Below are positions 1-12,061 of a stretch of 64,000 nucleotides of DNA, in pieces. This stretch comes from Elephas maximus indicus (lineage: Eukaryota > Chordata > Mammalia > Proboscidea > Elephantidae): NCBI RefSeq assembly GCF_024166365.1, contig NC_064832.1, positions 39,894,249-39,958,248 of the forward strand, read 5' to 3'. The first letter of the stretch is position 1, and every line of letters begins with the position of its first letter. The notes under the pieces were generated by a model. It was given only the letters and a program-made list of their open reading frames with translations, had not been told where the DNA came from and did no database searches. Made by a program: the position numbers and the translations under genes.

Positions 1-169
1 GTGCTGCAATGAACATTGGTATACAGAAGATAGAATTTTTTTTAAATTCCCTTTAACAGCAAAGATTTTTAAAGTAGACTAAAAGTATACCAGGAGCTAC
101 AAAACAGAAACTCTCACACTCAGCTGGTAAGAGTGTAAATTCGAACAATTACTATAGAAATTATACCCT

Positions 170-620
170 GGGTCTTAAAAATAACCATTTTTCATCTCCA
201 GGAAAATAACAGGTGAAAACGTGCACAAAAATATAATTAAAAATATATTATTTAAGAAGTATTTACATTTGTGAAAACTTGGAAATAACTAAGTTATTAA
301 CATTATGGGATTGGTAACACAAATAGTGGGATAACCACTGAATGAAATGGTAGCACTCATGGAAACTGATGTTTGCAGAGTTTTTAACAACATGAAAAAT
401 TCTTCAGATATAACGCTAAGCATAAAAACGTATAAAATACATTTTAAAAACCACACAGATAAAATTCAAAATGTTAGTTGTAGTTATCATTGGGTAGTAG
501 GATTATAGATTATTTTCATTTTCTCCTTTATTATTTTCTATATTTTCCAAAATGCGTATGTACTTCTTTCATAGTCAGAACAAAAATGGTATGTTTAAAA
601 ACATGTTCCTTCCTAAAAAC
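170..620 (+). repeat. Old LINE-like fragment
   Basis: The order of motifs (gtttttaacaacatg, a 'gggtagtaggattatagat' block, then 'tattttccaaaatg') resembles an ancient mammalian L1-type 3' region. Positions 1-40 also look like an antisense L1 end. There is no intact ORF. Confidence 0.45.
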
Positions 621-799
621 AGGGGTGGATATAATGGCATCAGAATTCTTTCCAGTCCTGTGGTTCACATGGAGCCTCCACTGTCTTGCATTTCAAATTG
701 TGCAAATTCCAAACACATTCAAAAATTCCCTCTGAAGCAAAGTCTCAGTTTAACCTGGAGATAAATAGTAATTCATTTAACAACAACCTATTTATTAGA

Positions 800-1080
800 G
801 TGCTCCTTAGAAACAAGGATGGTGAGACTTGGTCTCATGTACTTTGGACATGTTATCAGCAGGGATCACTCCCCGGAGAAGGACATCCTGTTTGGTAAAG
901 AAGAGGGTCAACAAAAAAGAGGAAGACCCTCAACGAGATGGACTGACACGGTGGCTGAAACAATGGGCTCAAACATAACAATGATTGTGAGAACGGCACA
1001 GGACTGGGCAGTGTTTCATTCTGTTGTACATAGGGTCACTGTGAGTCAGAACCAACTCAACAGCACCTAATAACAACAAC
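800..1080 (+). repeat. RTE (BovB-clade) LINE fragment, 3' end
   Basis: The frame from 819 reads YFGHVISRDHSPEKD, then KRGRPSTRWTDTV and AQDWAVFHSVVHRV. This is the C-terminal end of an RTE/BovB reverse transcriptase ORF. It ends in the RTE 3' tail (gtgagtcagaaccaactcaa ... taataacaacaac). It is 5'-truncated and cannot be autonomous. Confidence 0.85.
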
Positions 1081-1289
1081 ATTTATTCAAGGTGTAATAA
1101 CAGATTCTTATTCATAAATCATTAACTCCTTCTTCCCTCCTAGACTTGCCTGAGGCTCCCCAGGATTTGGACATGGCCTTCTGGACTTGGAAGTACCAAC
1201 ACCCCAGCAAAGATCCTAACCAAACTTTAGGAAATTCTTTTTCTTATAAATGCAGCAAAGGAAACATTGGAGTGCATCAAAAGGAATTT

Positions 1290-1740
1290 TGCTAATGTAT
1301 CAGTCAGCTATTGTTGCATAACAAAAATCCTCAGAATCCTAACGGCACAAAATAATAAGCACGTATTTCACTTAAGCATCTGTGTATTGGCTGGAGGCAA
1401 TCTAATCCAAACCGAGCTTGGCTGGGCAGCTCTAAACTACAAGTTGTGACCAGATCTGCCCAATGAGTATATCCTTCTTAGACAAGTGGGCTGCTCAGGC
1501 ACGTTCTCACGATGATGGCAAAGTATTAAAAAGTAAACCCGACCATCCAAGCACGTATCAAGTCCCTGCTTGCATGTCTGTTAGCACTTTGGCCAAACAG
1601 GTCCTACGGCAAGCCCAAACCCAAGGAACAAGTAAGTGAACTCCGTCTAGTGAGAGGAACTGCAAAGTCACATGGAAAGGGTATGAATACAGGGAGGGAT
1701 GGAATACCGAGGAACTGGGGCCAATAGTCAATCTACCACA
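1290..1740. repeat. Old dispersed repeat, tentative
   Basis: Motifs such as 'cagctattgttgcataacaa', 'ggctgggcagctct', and 'gcaaagtcacatggaaagg' resemble an ancient LTR-type repeat of placental mammals. Family and orientation are not secure. Confidence 0.35.
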
Positions 1741-2502
1741 ATCAGTAATACGGGTAAAATACAGAAAATGGAAATATGGGAGGTGGAAATTAATTCACAA
1801 AAAGCAAGCTGTTCAATCAAAGTCTAGCCATGAATGGCCCCTGTTACTCTGTTTAAACCCTATCCTCAAAACCCCAATACTCAGTCCTTGGGCGCTTCTC
1901 CTACTCCTCTTCTCCAGGGGAGAGGCTAGAGCCAGAGACCAAGCCCAGAGAGATAAGAAATGGCCAGCAGAGTAGAGGGCATCATCCTTGGGAAGATATA
2001 GAACCCTGAGCTTTTCTCTATCCTGAGAATACCAGAGACTGAAGCCGTCTAGTCTCTAAGCCAGTCTAGAAAGGGTCCCAAGGCCACGAATCTGTCCTGC
2101 ACCCCCAAACCCTGTTGTAGTGGTGAAAAAACAGGTCCAGAGGTTCATTTTTCACCCATTCCTGGAGGCCGACACCTGAGCTACACGCTGCTAGGTTCCT
2201 TCTGAATGGGAGATTTGGGAATTCTGCCATCACTAAGAAGACCGCCTTTTGTCTGAAACACAAAAGAAGAGGCTTCACTGATGGCATTAGAATAGGCTGA
2301 ATGGAGCTGGAATTTGTTTTTGTTTTGTTTTATTTTTTCCCAGGCTGACTTTGAAAACAGACCTGAAGTCAGCAAGGGCCCTGAACCAGCCCAGCCACCT
2401 GGGCTGGGGCCTGGAATAGCACCATAGTAATGATTTGCATTCCAGCATTATACTTGTGTCACTCAGAAAGTCAGGATTCCCGTTCTTTGCTGTGAAACAT
2501 GT
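1741..2502. other. Unassigned intergenic sequence
   Basis: Nothing recognisable: no ORF with family similarity, no repeat I can name. Confidence 0.5.
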
Positions 2503-2670
2503 AGTTAAGAGCATGACCTTTGGAGTCAGGCAGACCTGAGTTAGAACCCTGTCTCCCAGCTCTTACTATGTGACCTTAGGCAAGTTACTTAACCCCTTAA
2601 TCTCCTTATGAGATAAAATTTGAAAGTGCTTAGTACAGTGTTCAATATATTGTAGCTATGATCATTTGTG
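2503..2670 (+). repeat. MIR SINE
   Basis: The string gttaagagcatgacctttgg followed by 'tatgtgaccttaggcaagttacttaacc' in pieces is the MIR core in plus orientation. It is diverged and ancient. Confidence 0.85.
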
Positions 2671-2672
2671 AT

Positions 2673-2750
2673 TCAGTGGTAGAATTCTCACCTTCCATGA
2701 TGGAGACCCAAGTTTGATGCCCAGCCAGTCACCTCGTGCACAGCCCCCCT
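2673..2750 (+). repeat. tRNA-Gly-headed SINE, truncated
   Basis: The A-box and B-box-like head (cagtggtagaattctcacc ... agtttgatgcc) matches the longer tRNA-Gly-type SINEs at 6808 and 49540, but the body and tail are missing. It is not a tRNA gene: the acceptor stem cannot close. Confidence 0.65.
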
Positions 2751-2956
2751 GTTCTCCCCTTGAAGCTCATCTCTATACATTGCACCTCCAAGGTCTGTCC
2801 ACCCCAAGTCAGTCTTGTCTACCAGCTCATGGAGTAACTTCCCCTGGGAGGCATGGGGAAAACACAGTGAGCACTGCAGAACTGGAGGGTAGGAAAGGAA
2901 GAGCTGGGCATCAGAAGAGGACCGAGCAAAGGCGTGCCAGGTAAAATCCCAAGACT

Positions 2957-3162
2957 AAACCAAAAACCAAACCCATTGCCATCGAGTCGATTCTGACTCA
3001 TAGCGATCCCATGTGACAGAGTGGAACTGCCCCATAGTGTTTACTAGGCTGTAACCTTTACAGGAGCAGATCACCAGACCTTTTTCCCACAGAGCTGCTG
3101 GGTGGGCTCAAACTGGTGACCTTTTGGTTAGCAGTTGAACGCTTTAACCACTGTGCCAACCC
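2957..3162 (-). repeat. AfroSINE
   Basis: Complete element with A-rich end first on the plus strand, reading to 'accactgtgccaac'. Flanked by a target-site duplication close to cccaagactaaa (about 2948-2959 and 3160-3171). Confidence 0.85.
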
Positions 3163-3165
3163 AAG

Positions 3166-3321
3166 ACTAAAACCTGTTGCCATCAAGTCAATTCCAACTC
3201 CAACAACCCTATAGGACAGTAGAACTGCCTCATAGGGTTTCCAAGGAGCGGCTGGTCAATTCAAACTGCAGACCTTTTTGGTTAGCAGCCAAACTCTTAA
3301 CCACTGCACCATCAGGGCTCC
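3166..3321 (-). repeat. AfroSINE
   Basis: Full-length copy of the shorter subfamily (tail 'catcaagtcaattccaac', head ending ccatcagggctcc). It sits directly against the preceding SINE. Confidence 0.88.
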
Positions 3322-3572
3322 ATCCCAGGGCTAGAGAACAGGAAAATATAATCCACAGTTACCTTTGGGGGAATATTGACTGGAAGGGCCCCAACGGAAC
3401 CTTCTGGGGGGCTGATAATGATCTATATCTTTATTTAGGAGGTGGTTATACAGGTGTGTGTGTGTATCTTTGAGAGTTGTGTATTTTACTTTCAAAAAAA
3501 AAAAAAAATACTTAGGCCCACCAGAATAACTGAATTTATTCACTAATTTTTTTTCTACACCACCAAATACCT

Positions 3573-3698
3573 AAACAAAACCCACCGCCATCGAGTCATT
3601 TCAACTCATAGCCACCCTTTAGGACATGGTAGAACTGCCCCATAGGTTTTCCATGGCTATAAATCTTTACAGAAGCAGACTGCCACATCTTTCTCCCA
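3573..3698 (-). repeat. AfroSINE, head truncated
   Basis: Tail and body (ccatcgagtcatttcaactc, ctgccacatctttctccca) are present; the tRNA-like head is absent. Confidence 0.8.
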
Positions 3699-3785
3699 TT
3701 TCATACCACAAACAACACAAAAATCTACCTTGTATTTGCAAGTATTTTCATCTGTGCTATCTCATTAATTCTCTTAACAAGCCTT

Positions 3786-3956
3786 ACCAGTTATTACAGA
3801 GTCAGCTCCAACTCATGGCAGCCCCATGTGTTTCAGAGTAGAACTGTGGCTGATTTTTTGGAAGTAGATTGCCAGTCCTTTCTTCCAAAGCACCTCTGGG
3901 TGGACTTCGGCCTCCAACCTTTCAGTTAGCAGCCAAATGCATTAACCCTTTGCACA
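3786..3956 (-). repeat. AfroSINE-related SINE, older subfamily
   Basis: The body contains 'ggctgattttttggaagtag' and 'cctctgggtggact', the longer subfamily also found at 19721, 26391 and 59727. It is more diverged than neighbouring copies. Confidence 0.75.
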
Positions 3957-4099
3957 AATCAAAAACATTTTCTGACAGAAACTGAAGCCCAGATGGATTA
4001 AATAATTTGCCCCAAATCACCCAATTAGAATGTAGCAGAGGTAGGATTTTAATCCAGCTCTCTTAACTCTAGTCCAGCTATATTCTCATTATACCAACC

Positions 4100-5660
4100 A
4101 AATTAGTAATAAAAGCGTAGCTGTAAATGTTCATTGTGAAGAATGTAACTAATGTCACTGAACAGTTTGTGCAGAAATTGTTGGATGGGAACCTAAACTT
4201 CTGAGTAAACCTTCACCAAAAATAAAATATTATTTTAAAAAAAAGAAAGATGTAGCTGTCCATTTAATATTCTAACTGCAGGACTCTGAGATAAGCACTT
4301 GGGCCAAGAGGGTCTAAGAAGCACCTGTTAGCTGCTTCTAACATGAATTTCTCTCAACTCAATTCAGCCAAGCCTTTATCCACCATGTACCAGGCACAAA
4401 CCAGCCCCTGAGAACTGGGAAACAAGGCACCATCCATACCTTCAAACAAGTCATGGTATAGTGGAGGTGATGGGTGCAAACCTGGTCATGAGAAGCACAG
4501 CATGAAACAGATGCTACCCTAGAGATACGAAGAGCAATGTGGCAAAAGCAAACGAGGCAGCCACAGCTCCCAGGTAGCATTTACCTCATCCCCCAAATAC
4601 TTGGTGGTCTTGAGGACTAAGGCCGGTGGCTGCCAGGTTAGCTGTCCACATTGTTTGACTCCTGAAGAAGCTGGTTCTATGCCTTTCCCCAGGCAATTTC
4701 TTTTCTTCTTGTCCACATAAGCCCTGAATCTAGCCTGAGAAGCCAAGGAGAGCCCTTGGGCTTTATCCTTTTTTTTTTTTGGACGTCATGTGTTAACCTC
4801 AGCAATGTTGATCCTGGTCCCTCTGAGTTTGTCAGGCAGTGAGCGACTAGATATTGAGAGAAAACACTGGATTTTACTGAGAGAAGGTAAATAAAGTCCC
4901 TGAGAATTCTGCCAAGGAGGTCAATCTATGAACCTTAAGTGAACCTAGGTTGACTAACCCAGATCTTTCCTTGGGGGGCAGCTGGTACTATATGAAGAGC
5001 ATGAGGTTAACGCAAATGAACATGGGTGTCGTTGGTCCTGCTCCATCCCCCTCCCTTGGTATGGCCAAAGCCTTAATTTCCTCATCTGTAAACGGGGGGT
5101 GCTAAAGCCCGCCTCTTAAGTATTCTGAGAATTCAATGAGAGCCTTCTGGAAAGTGCCTGGCATGTGAGACTGTTATCAATTGGTGTTGAATTCCTGCCA
5201 TAAGGAGATCCTTCAAAGCATCTCTTTAAAATTTCTGGAGTGGACTCACTTGGTACCACAGTCACATAAACATCCCTCTTTACCCGGCCCTCTTTGAAGA
5301 TGACTTCATGCTCCTTCAATGCTAGACTTGTCTATTTAAATCCCAGAACAGGATGTCTTTGCCTTCGGAAACCCTGGTGTGACCTATGAGGCTATCGTTC
5401 CACCCTGGAAAGGAGCATTTCGCGTGACAGTCACCTCATTCCGCTGCACAGATGAAATGTAGCTGAAATGATGACTTTAGGTAGGCCCAGCCCATGTTCT
5501 CATTTTTAGCCTGCCCTGCTGACTCTGTGTACAGAGGCGCCAGCTCCTGCCGTTCAACTGTCTAAGTGGAGTTCAGTTCATTAAAGTAGAACAGCGCAAG
5601 TGGAGCAGCACAATGACGTACAGGCCTGGAAGAAACAGCCAAGGGGCAGGAAGAGCCTTA
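4100..5660. other. Unassigned intergenic sequence with a MIR fragment
   Basis: A MIR-like piece (ttcctcatctgtaaacgggg) lies near 5075-5140. Apart from an A-rich tail near 4215-4250, nothing else is recognisable. Confidence 0.5.
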
Positions 5661-5824
5661 TTGTTCTTTAGTGATTCATGGCGACCCCGTGTGTACAGTA
5701 GAACTGCTCCATAGGGTTTTTAAGGCTGTGAACTTCCCGTAAGAAACCGCCAGGCCTGTCTCCTGAGGCACCTCTGTGTGGGTTCAAACCGCCAAACTTT
5801 CAGCTAGTAATCAAGCACTTAGCA
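5661..5824 (-). repeat. AfroSINE-related SINE, diverged
   Basis: Recognisable body (catggcgaccccgtgtgt, gccaggcctgtctcctgagg) and head remnant ending in caagcacttagc. Confidence 0.75.
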
Positions 5825-5868
5825 GTTTTCAACATCCAAGGACAATTTTATGAGGTCACTAATCCACC

Positions 5869-6025
5869 CCCTGGAGCCCTGGTGGAGCAGTGGTTACGAA
5901 CTCGGCTGCCAACCAAGAGGTCAGCAGTTCAAATCCAGCAGCTGCTCCTTTGAAACCCTACGAGGCAGTTCTATTCTGTTGTATAGGGTCACTATGAGTC
6001 AGAATTGACTCGACAGCAATGGGTT
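5869..6025 (+). repeat. AfroSINE with target-site duplication
   Basis: Full-length copy from ctggagccctggtgg to gactcgacagcaatgggtt. The 8-nt duplication aatccacc is seen at 5861-5868 and 6026-6033. Confidence 0.92.
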
Positions 6026-6339
6026 AATCCACCGCCTGCCTTCAGAAAGGGTCTCCCCTACATCCTTTCAGGCAAGTACTAATCTCTCCTTTAAAAATGA
6101 AAATGCTTCAGGAGAAAGCAAACCTCAACCTTCCCACAAACTCAGCCCCAGATAACAGTGTGTCCAACTTAGATTTCTCCAGCTGAAACTTAACTGTCTT
6201 GCTCCGACTGTGGTGATGTGGAAAACAGACCACCTTGAGCCATTCAGTCTTTTTTTCTCCAGACTAAGCAATTGTGAAGCCACCTGAAACGAAGGTTTTG
6301 TTTCCTGACCCCTGGCACCTCTCCTCAGATCATCTTAGT

Positions 6340-6725
6340 TACCTAGTGCTGCTATAACAGAAATACCACAGGTGGATGGCTTTAACAAAGAGCGATTTAT
6401 TCTCTCACAGTTTAGGAGGCTAGGAGTCTGAATTCAGGCCATTGGCTCTAGTGGAAGGCTTTCTCTGTCAGCTCTGAGGGAAGGTCCTTCTCTCTTTTCA
6501 GCTTCTGTTCCTTGGCTACCATGTGGCATGGCATCCATCTTCCCCCATCTCTGCTTTCTTGCTGCTTGCTTAATCTGCTGTTTTAAATCTCAGAAGAGAT
6601 TTATTTCAGACGCATCCTACACTAATGCTTCCCCATTAACAAAGAAAACCCTATTTCTAAACGGGATTATAACTGAAGGCATAGTAGGATTTACAACTCG
6701 TATTTTGGGGGATGTAATTTAATCC
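6340..6725 (-). repeat. MLT1-like solitary LTR
   Basis: The sequence from tagtgctgctataacagaaa to a terminal 'tttgggggatgtaatttaat' matches LTR copies at 35993, 45069 and 60664. It is a non-coding remnant of an old ERVL/MaLR-type retroelement, with no internal genes. Confidence 0.65.
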
Positions 6726-6807
6726 AGAACATCTTTATGTTTCCTGTGTCTCTCTTATATTGTACAGTCAAGTAAAATACAGAAAACAAGAATCTAAACT
6801 CTGAGTA

Positions 6808-7160
6808 TACGGGGGCAATCAGTGGCAGTTGAGTGGTAAAATTCTTGCCTTCCATGTGGGAGATACGGGTTCAATTCTCACCAGTGCACCTCAGACACAG
6901 CTACTTCTTGTCTATCAGTGGAGGCTTGTGTGTTGCTGTGATGGTTAACAGGTTTCGGTGGAGCTCTCAGACTAAGATGGACTAGGAAGAAGGGCCTGGT
7001 GATCTAGTTCTGAAAATCAGCCAGTGAGAACCCTATGGATCACAATGGTCCTATGTGCAACCGATTGTGGGGATGGCGCAGGACCAGGCAGTGTTTCCTT
7101 CCATTGGGCATGGGGCTGCAGTGAGTCAGGACCAACTCAACAGCAGCTAACAACAACTAG
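6808..7160 (+). repeat. tRNA-Gly-headed SINE with RTE tail, full length
   Basis: The head (cagttgagtggtaaaattc ... gggttcaattctc) resembles tRNA-Gly with A and B boxes. The body includes cagtggaggcttgtgtgttg, and the tail (accaactcaacagcagctaa caacaac in sequence) is shared with the RTE LINE. The duplication ctctgagta flanks it at 6799-6807 and 7161-7169. Confidence 0.88.
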
Positions 7161-7169
7161 CTCTGAGTA

Positions 7170-8825
7170 AAGAAATATAGGCCAGGAGTCTATCATCATA
7201 AGAAAAATAAGTGATTGTCTAGCATGGAGTCTTAAGTATCAAGAGAAAATGCTAATCTGGCTTTTCTGATCACGGTAACACATTTGGCTCTTCTTCCCAG
7301 GGAGAAAAATGTTTTTGCTTTTAAATACAGGACAACGCAGCAGGAGCAGCAGCCTGGAGCTCAGGATGGTGCTGGATTGAAAAGGCAAAATTCACACTCA
7401 GGAAAATGTACGGCTTCAGCATCTCAAGATCACAAATTATAAACACTTTTGCACAGTCTGGTTGGGCTTGAAAAAATGCCACTTAGCAGCCTGCCAAGGA
7501 GAAGCAATCCCTTCACTTGCTCCACTAAGATTTATAAAAGGGAAAAAAAACTGGGAGAAGGGGATCCAGATTTCATTTTCCCATGTGCCTTGGGACCCAG
7601 AGAGCCATGGCCCTAACCTGTTTCATAGCCCCTCTGGGGACTGACAGTAGGCTTCCTCAGACCAAGGTGACCTATCTCCCCAATGTTTTCCTTCCCCGTG
7701 TGCTGCCCTGCTCCCTTGCTCCCGGCCTTACGCAATCTCTCTTATCTGCAGCACAAGCAACTGATAAGCGAATGTCCTTCTAGACGGAGCTAATCTATCA
7801 GTCCTAGATCACTTGAGATTACGACAGTTAATTATACTTCAGATTTGTGGAGCTCGTGTTCCCTATGGTGCCTTCGTGTCTCTGATTTCACCTTCCTGAA
7901 ACTCTTGTCTGACAGACACAAGTCACTTAATCCTCCCCCAGCCTCAGTTTTCTTGCTTCTAAAATGAAGCAACTTGACTGGATGAGCTTTGTGTGTGTCA
8001 ACCCAGGGAAATGCAGCCAGTCAGAGGCAGAGTAGGGAAAAAGGACCAGAGGCCAGTATCTCTTGTGTTGGGAAGATGTGCCTCCACCCCACGTTCCAGA
8101 ATGATCTTGAACTCCATTTTGCTCTTTGTTTCTTCTAGTCTGCTCACCTCCCAGAAACCTTACTGGGTAACTTGTCCTGTTTCTCGAATTCTTCACGAGC
8201 TGCCCAGCTTACTCTAGGAACTTACTCCCAGTTACTAGCAGGAGCAGACAGCCTGGTTAGCATAGGGCAGGCCCCTCACTCAGAGCCCTCCCCTCGCTGC
8301 CTTCCAAAATGGTGCCACAACGTTCTGCCGCTCCTTTCTCTACCCAGGGCTCTCAGAGCCTCCTTCCTGCAGCTCCTGGCCTCACACTCAAGACACCCTT
8401 GACAAGTGAGAGGTCATGCTCTGGTCCTGCCCCTCCCAGACCTATTTTTGGCTTTGTTGGGGCTTCCTTTGGCTCAGAATCTAAAACCAAGCCCTGAGTC
8501 TTCTGGTTCCAGAACAGCTTTGGCCCTGGGCCTAGGACAACAGGTCACGAGCACTCTGGGAGCTCGTGGGAATGGGCCTTTCCCATGTGATGCATGAAAC
8601 CCCAGTTACAAACATAATCCTGTTTTGTAACATTGACAGCAAGGGCAAGCCTGCAGGAGGAAGGGTGTGTGCCGAGGGCCGCTCTAGTGCCTGGAGGTGA
8701 CACTGGGCTGTCACTAGCAGGACAGCCTGGTGAGCAGCTCCACGCCAGATCCTCTGAGGCCTCTACCTTCTCCCATGTGTCTTCCAAATAGGGGTCCAGA
8801 TTTTTGTCTCCTGTTCCTTCTAACT
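7170..8825. other. Unassigned intergenic sequence
   Basis: No gene, RNA or repeat recognised. Short overlapping ORFs here lack family similarity. Confidence 0.5.
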
Positions 8826-8967
8826 CACAACACACACACACATGCACACATTTAGGTGCACACCCGTGCACATGCCCATGCATGTACATACACACATGCA
8901 CACATTGCACAGGCACACACCGTACACACGCACACTCGTGTGCATGCACACACACACACACACACAA
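8826..8967. repeat. (CA)n microsatellite, interrupted
   Basis: CA/TG dinucleotides with CATG and CGTG interruptions. It generates a spurious Cys/Val/His-rich ORF on the minus strand. Confidence 0.95.
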
Positions 8968-9424
8968 ACGGTGTTCTAACACAGTGTTTTGTCTACATTG
9001 AGGCTCAGAAAATTTTGCTAACTTTAGAATCCTAGGACAAGGTATTAAGACTGTGTTAGGAACAGGGTCAGCCTAGCCTCCAGACTCCTCAGGGGAGTGA
9101 CTGGGGAGTCAGCCTCTTTCCCCCTTCTGCCAATCAGGGAGCCTGAAGTTCCACCATTAAAGATCCATTGCTTTTGGCCTCAAAGGTCTCTCAGTGTTCA
9201 GAGGCCTCCTCTCCCCAATATACTATCAGGATCGATGGCACTGGGTTGGGTTTGGGAGTGGCTGTTATGGGCCCCCAGTCCCACTCTTGACCCTGGATCA
9301 ATTTTCCAGATGCTTTGAGAGGATGGAAGAAAGGCCCTGAGGAAGGGGAAGCAGAAAAGGCCTGCACAAGGAGCGTGAGCCAGCAAGGTGACATGGCAAA
9401 TGAACACCGCACAGACACTCTGTC

Positions 9425-10000
9425 ACTCCCAGCCTCATTCACTCAGTGGATGTTGACTGAGCACATGCTATGTGCCAGGCTCCATACTGGATGCTGGGGA
9501 TACAGTGACAAGAAAACTAGAGTCCCTGCCCTTGTGGCCATATGGTCCTGTTGTAGGGGGTGGGAAGGCAGTAACCAAAATAAATCACACTAGTGAACAT
9601 GTCACTGAAAACCAAGATGAATACATTTAATTGCAGGAAGGAACAGAGTTCTACAAGAACATAAAAAAAAAAAAGCCTTTGCCGTTGAGTCAATTCTGAC
9701 TCATAGCGACCCTATAGGACAGAGTAGAACTGCCCCATAGGGTTTCCAAGGAGCGCCTGGCGGATTTGAACTGCCAACCTTTTGGTTAGCAGCTGTAGCT
9801 CTTAACGACTACACCACCAGGGTTTCAAAGAACCCAGCCTAGACTGGGCATCAGGGAAGGCTTTCTGAGAAAGTGGTGCCTGAGCTAATGCCAAAGGAGA
9901 AGTAGAAGTAGCTAGAAAAACAGAGCAGAGAAGGCATTCCAGGAAGAGGAAACTGTATGTGCAAAGGCCCTGTGGTAGGAAGGAGCCACTTAATACTGCC
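9425..10000 (+). repeat. L2-like LINE fragment, split by an AfroSINE
   Basis: The left part (gagcacatgctatgtgccag ... atacagtgacaagaaaac) and right part (ggaaggctttctgagaaagt ... atgtgcaaaggccctgtgg) are consecutive in the old L2-type consensus and are separated by the SINE at 9662-9825. Confidence 0.7.
9662..9825 (-). repeat. AfroSINE inserted in the L2-like fragment
   Basis: Full-length copy with a poly-A run at its tail. Imperfect duplications (acaagaac / caaagaac) flank it. Confidence 0.88.
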
Positions 10001-10689
10001 ATTCAGGGAGTCATTTTCCTTAACCTTCAATCAACTTTGAACTTGTAGGAAAATGTTCCCTTCTAAAAATATGTTTCCCTTTCCTTTTCCCCTTCCACTT
10101 ACCCCTGCCCTTACCTCAATACCAAGCGACACAAAGCAGGTGAGTTGTATGGGAGAAAGCCTTAAAAAAACAAAACTTGCAGACAAGCAGCTATGATAAC
10201 CATTTCCTGCATGATGCCTCTGACCACAAACCTTCCCAGCCAAATAAATGAACACAGAAAAACATTTTGGAAAAGGGCGTGGAAGAAACACATACTGGAA
10301 AACCAAGAAAAACCCCACCCACTTTTCAGAGAAGATCTGCAAGTCTGAGGGAGGGACACAGCCCACCAAATGCTGGGGCTGGAGAGACCCCGAAGACATG
10401 TAATCCCACTGCCTCTTGTTACCTGGAGAAATCTGAGGCTCAGAGACGGCAAGGGACCAGTAAATGCCAGGGCTGGGCCTTGAAGCCTGTCTCTGAGCCC
10501 TTTGTTCATGTTCTCTCCTGCCTAGTCCTCTCTCGTCCCATCAGACAAAATCCGCCTGCTTTCATCTCTCAGACGAGGAAAAATGGGGTTGGAACTGCTC
10601 TCTGCAACCACTGTGGGTGAAGTTTAATTTTTCACTGGGCACAGGAGACTGGTGTTCTTGTGATAAAAGCAGGAGAATGAGGAGCGCCA
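10001..10689. other. Unassigned intergenic sequence
   Basis: Nothing recognisable apart from a weak MIR-like string near 10420-10460. Confidence 0.5.
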
Positions 10690-10850
10690 GGCAGTTTACA
10701 TACGATATATTTGACCTTCACAATGGCCCTGGGAGACAAGGAAGTACACTTCCCTTTACAAATGAGGAAACAGACCCTCTGAGAGGTTAAGGAACTTGTC
10801 CAACATCACCCAGCTACTAAGTGGCAGAGCTGGGATTTGAAAGCCCATCC
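10690..10850 (-). repeat. MIR SINE
   Basis: The string aaatgaggaaacagacc ... ggcagagctgggatttgaaa is an antisense MIR core. Confidence 0.85.
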
Positions 10851-11569
10851 TTTCTCTCTTTTCCCTCCAGCCTTTACTCAGAGGGAAATTTCTAAGGAGA
10901 GGCCTTTCCTGAGTCCCCAGCCTCCGCTGATTGCCAATAGGTATCATTACCTATTGCACCTCAGCTGAGACATGCCTTCACACACCTGGGGACAAACATA
11001 GGTTGTTGTACTCTGCCCACCTGTCAGAGTTTCCCTGGAAAGAGGTGTCTATTGGCTCCTCTGCCCCACCCTGAAGGCTAGTAGCATATAAATATTTGGG
11101 CTGGCACTGACTTTTGGGTGTGTGAGGTGTTTTTTGTTTTGTTTAGCTTCAGCTGTTTCTACAAGAAGTTAGAACTGAGAATTCCCAAATTCAAAAACAT
11201 ACTATTCATAGCCTACCAGATTTGCATGCACAGTTTCCAATCTTGCTCCGTTCCAGAAAAGCCACTGGCTGACGCTCTTCAGGTAACACTCAAGCTTTTT
11301 GCAAAGGCCACGCTCTCGGCACTCAGGTCTTAGAGGAGGTGAAATGCAGTAGACCCCACTGGTGTGAGATGTCTTACAATGGCATTTCCCAAAACGTGTT
11401 CCAAGAAACACTCATATGCTGTGGATTGCTGGTAGGTTTTCCACCAAAATTAAGGAAAGGAGAGGACCAGGTTTCTTGGCTCCAGTATTTCTCAAAGCCT
11501 TCAACTTGCTACAACAGAGATGGCTGGTTATCCTCCAATACCCATTTCCTTTGTCTTTCTTTAGTAATA
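10851..11569. other. Unassigned intergenic sequence
   Basis: No gene or clear repeat. The piece near 11380-11480 has a faint resemblance to a dispersed repeat but cannot be named. Confidence 0.45.
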
Positions 11570-11773
11570 AACCCACTCCTGATGAGTTGATTCCAACTCA
11601 CAGCCACCCTATGGGACAGAGTAGAACTGTCCCACTGGGTTTCCAAGGTCGTAATCTTTACAGAAGCAGACTGCTACATCTTTCTCCTATGGAGTGGCTG
11701 GTGGATTCAAATTGCCAACCTTTTGATCTTTTGGTTAGAAACCAAGTACTTAACCACTGTGCCACCAGGGCTT
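11570..11773 (-). repeat. AfroSINE (longer subfamily)
   Basis: Body includes 'cagaagcagactgctacatc'. Related flanks tctttctttagtaata (about 11556) and ttctttctttaataata (about 11772) look like its target-site duplication. Confidence 0.85.
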
Positions 11774-11788
11774 CTTTCTTTAATAATA

Positions 11789-11948
11789 CCCGTAACCCAT
11801 TGCCATCAAGTCAATTCCGAGTCATAGCACCCCTACAGGACAGAGTAGAGCTGCCCCATAGGATTTCCAAGGAGCGGCTGGTATATTTGAACTGCCGACC
11901 TTTTCGGTTAGCAGCCATAGCTCTTAACCACTGCACCACCAGTGCTCC
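11789..11948 (-). repeat. AfroSINE (shorter subfamily)
   Basis: Full-length copy landed in the duplicated target of the previous SINE; cttcttta-type sequence recurs at about 11772 and 11948. Confidence 0.88.
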
Positions 11949-12061
11949 TTCTTTAAGAACGGAACTCTCAAATTTTACCTGATTACATATATGGCCACCT
12001 AAAGACTTTTTTCCCAGCTGGGAATGGCTATCTGACAAAGATCTGGACAAGCGGATATGAG

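Noticed and set aside
6808-6900. Possible tRNA-Gly genes here and at 15180-15232, 17800-17860 and 49540-49610
   Set aside because: A and B box-like sequences are present but stems do not close and each is the head of a several-hundred-base SINE.
8545-8982. 145-codon ORF rich in Cys, Val and His resembling a metal-binding protein
   Set aside because: Its N-terminal half is a translated (CA)n microsatellite.
10031-10509. Overlapping minus-strand ORFs of 115-122 codons
   Set aside because: No similarity, no splice or start context worth support, composition like flanking non-coding DNA.
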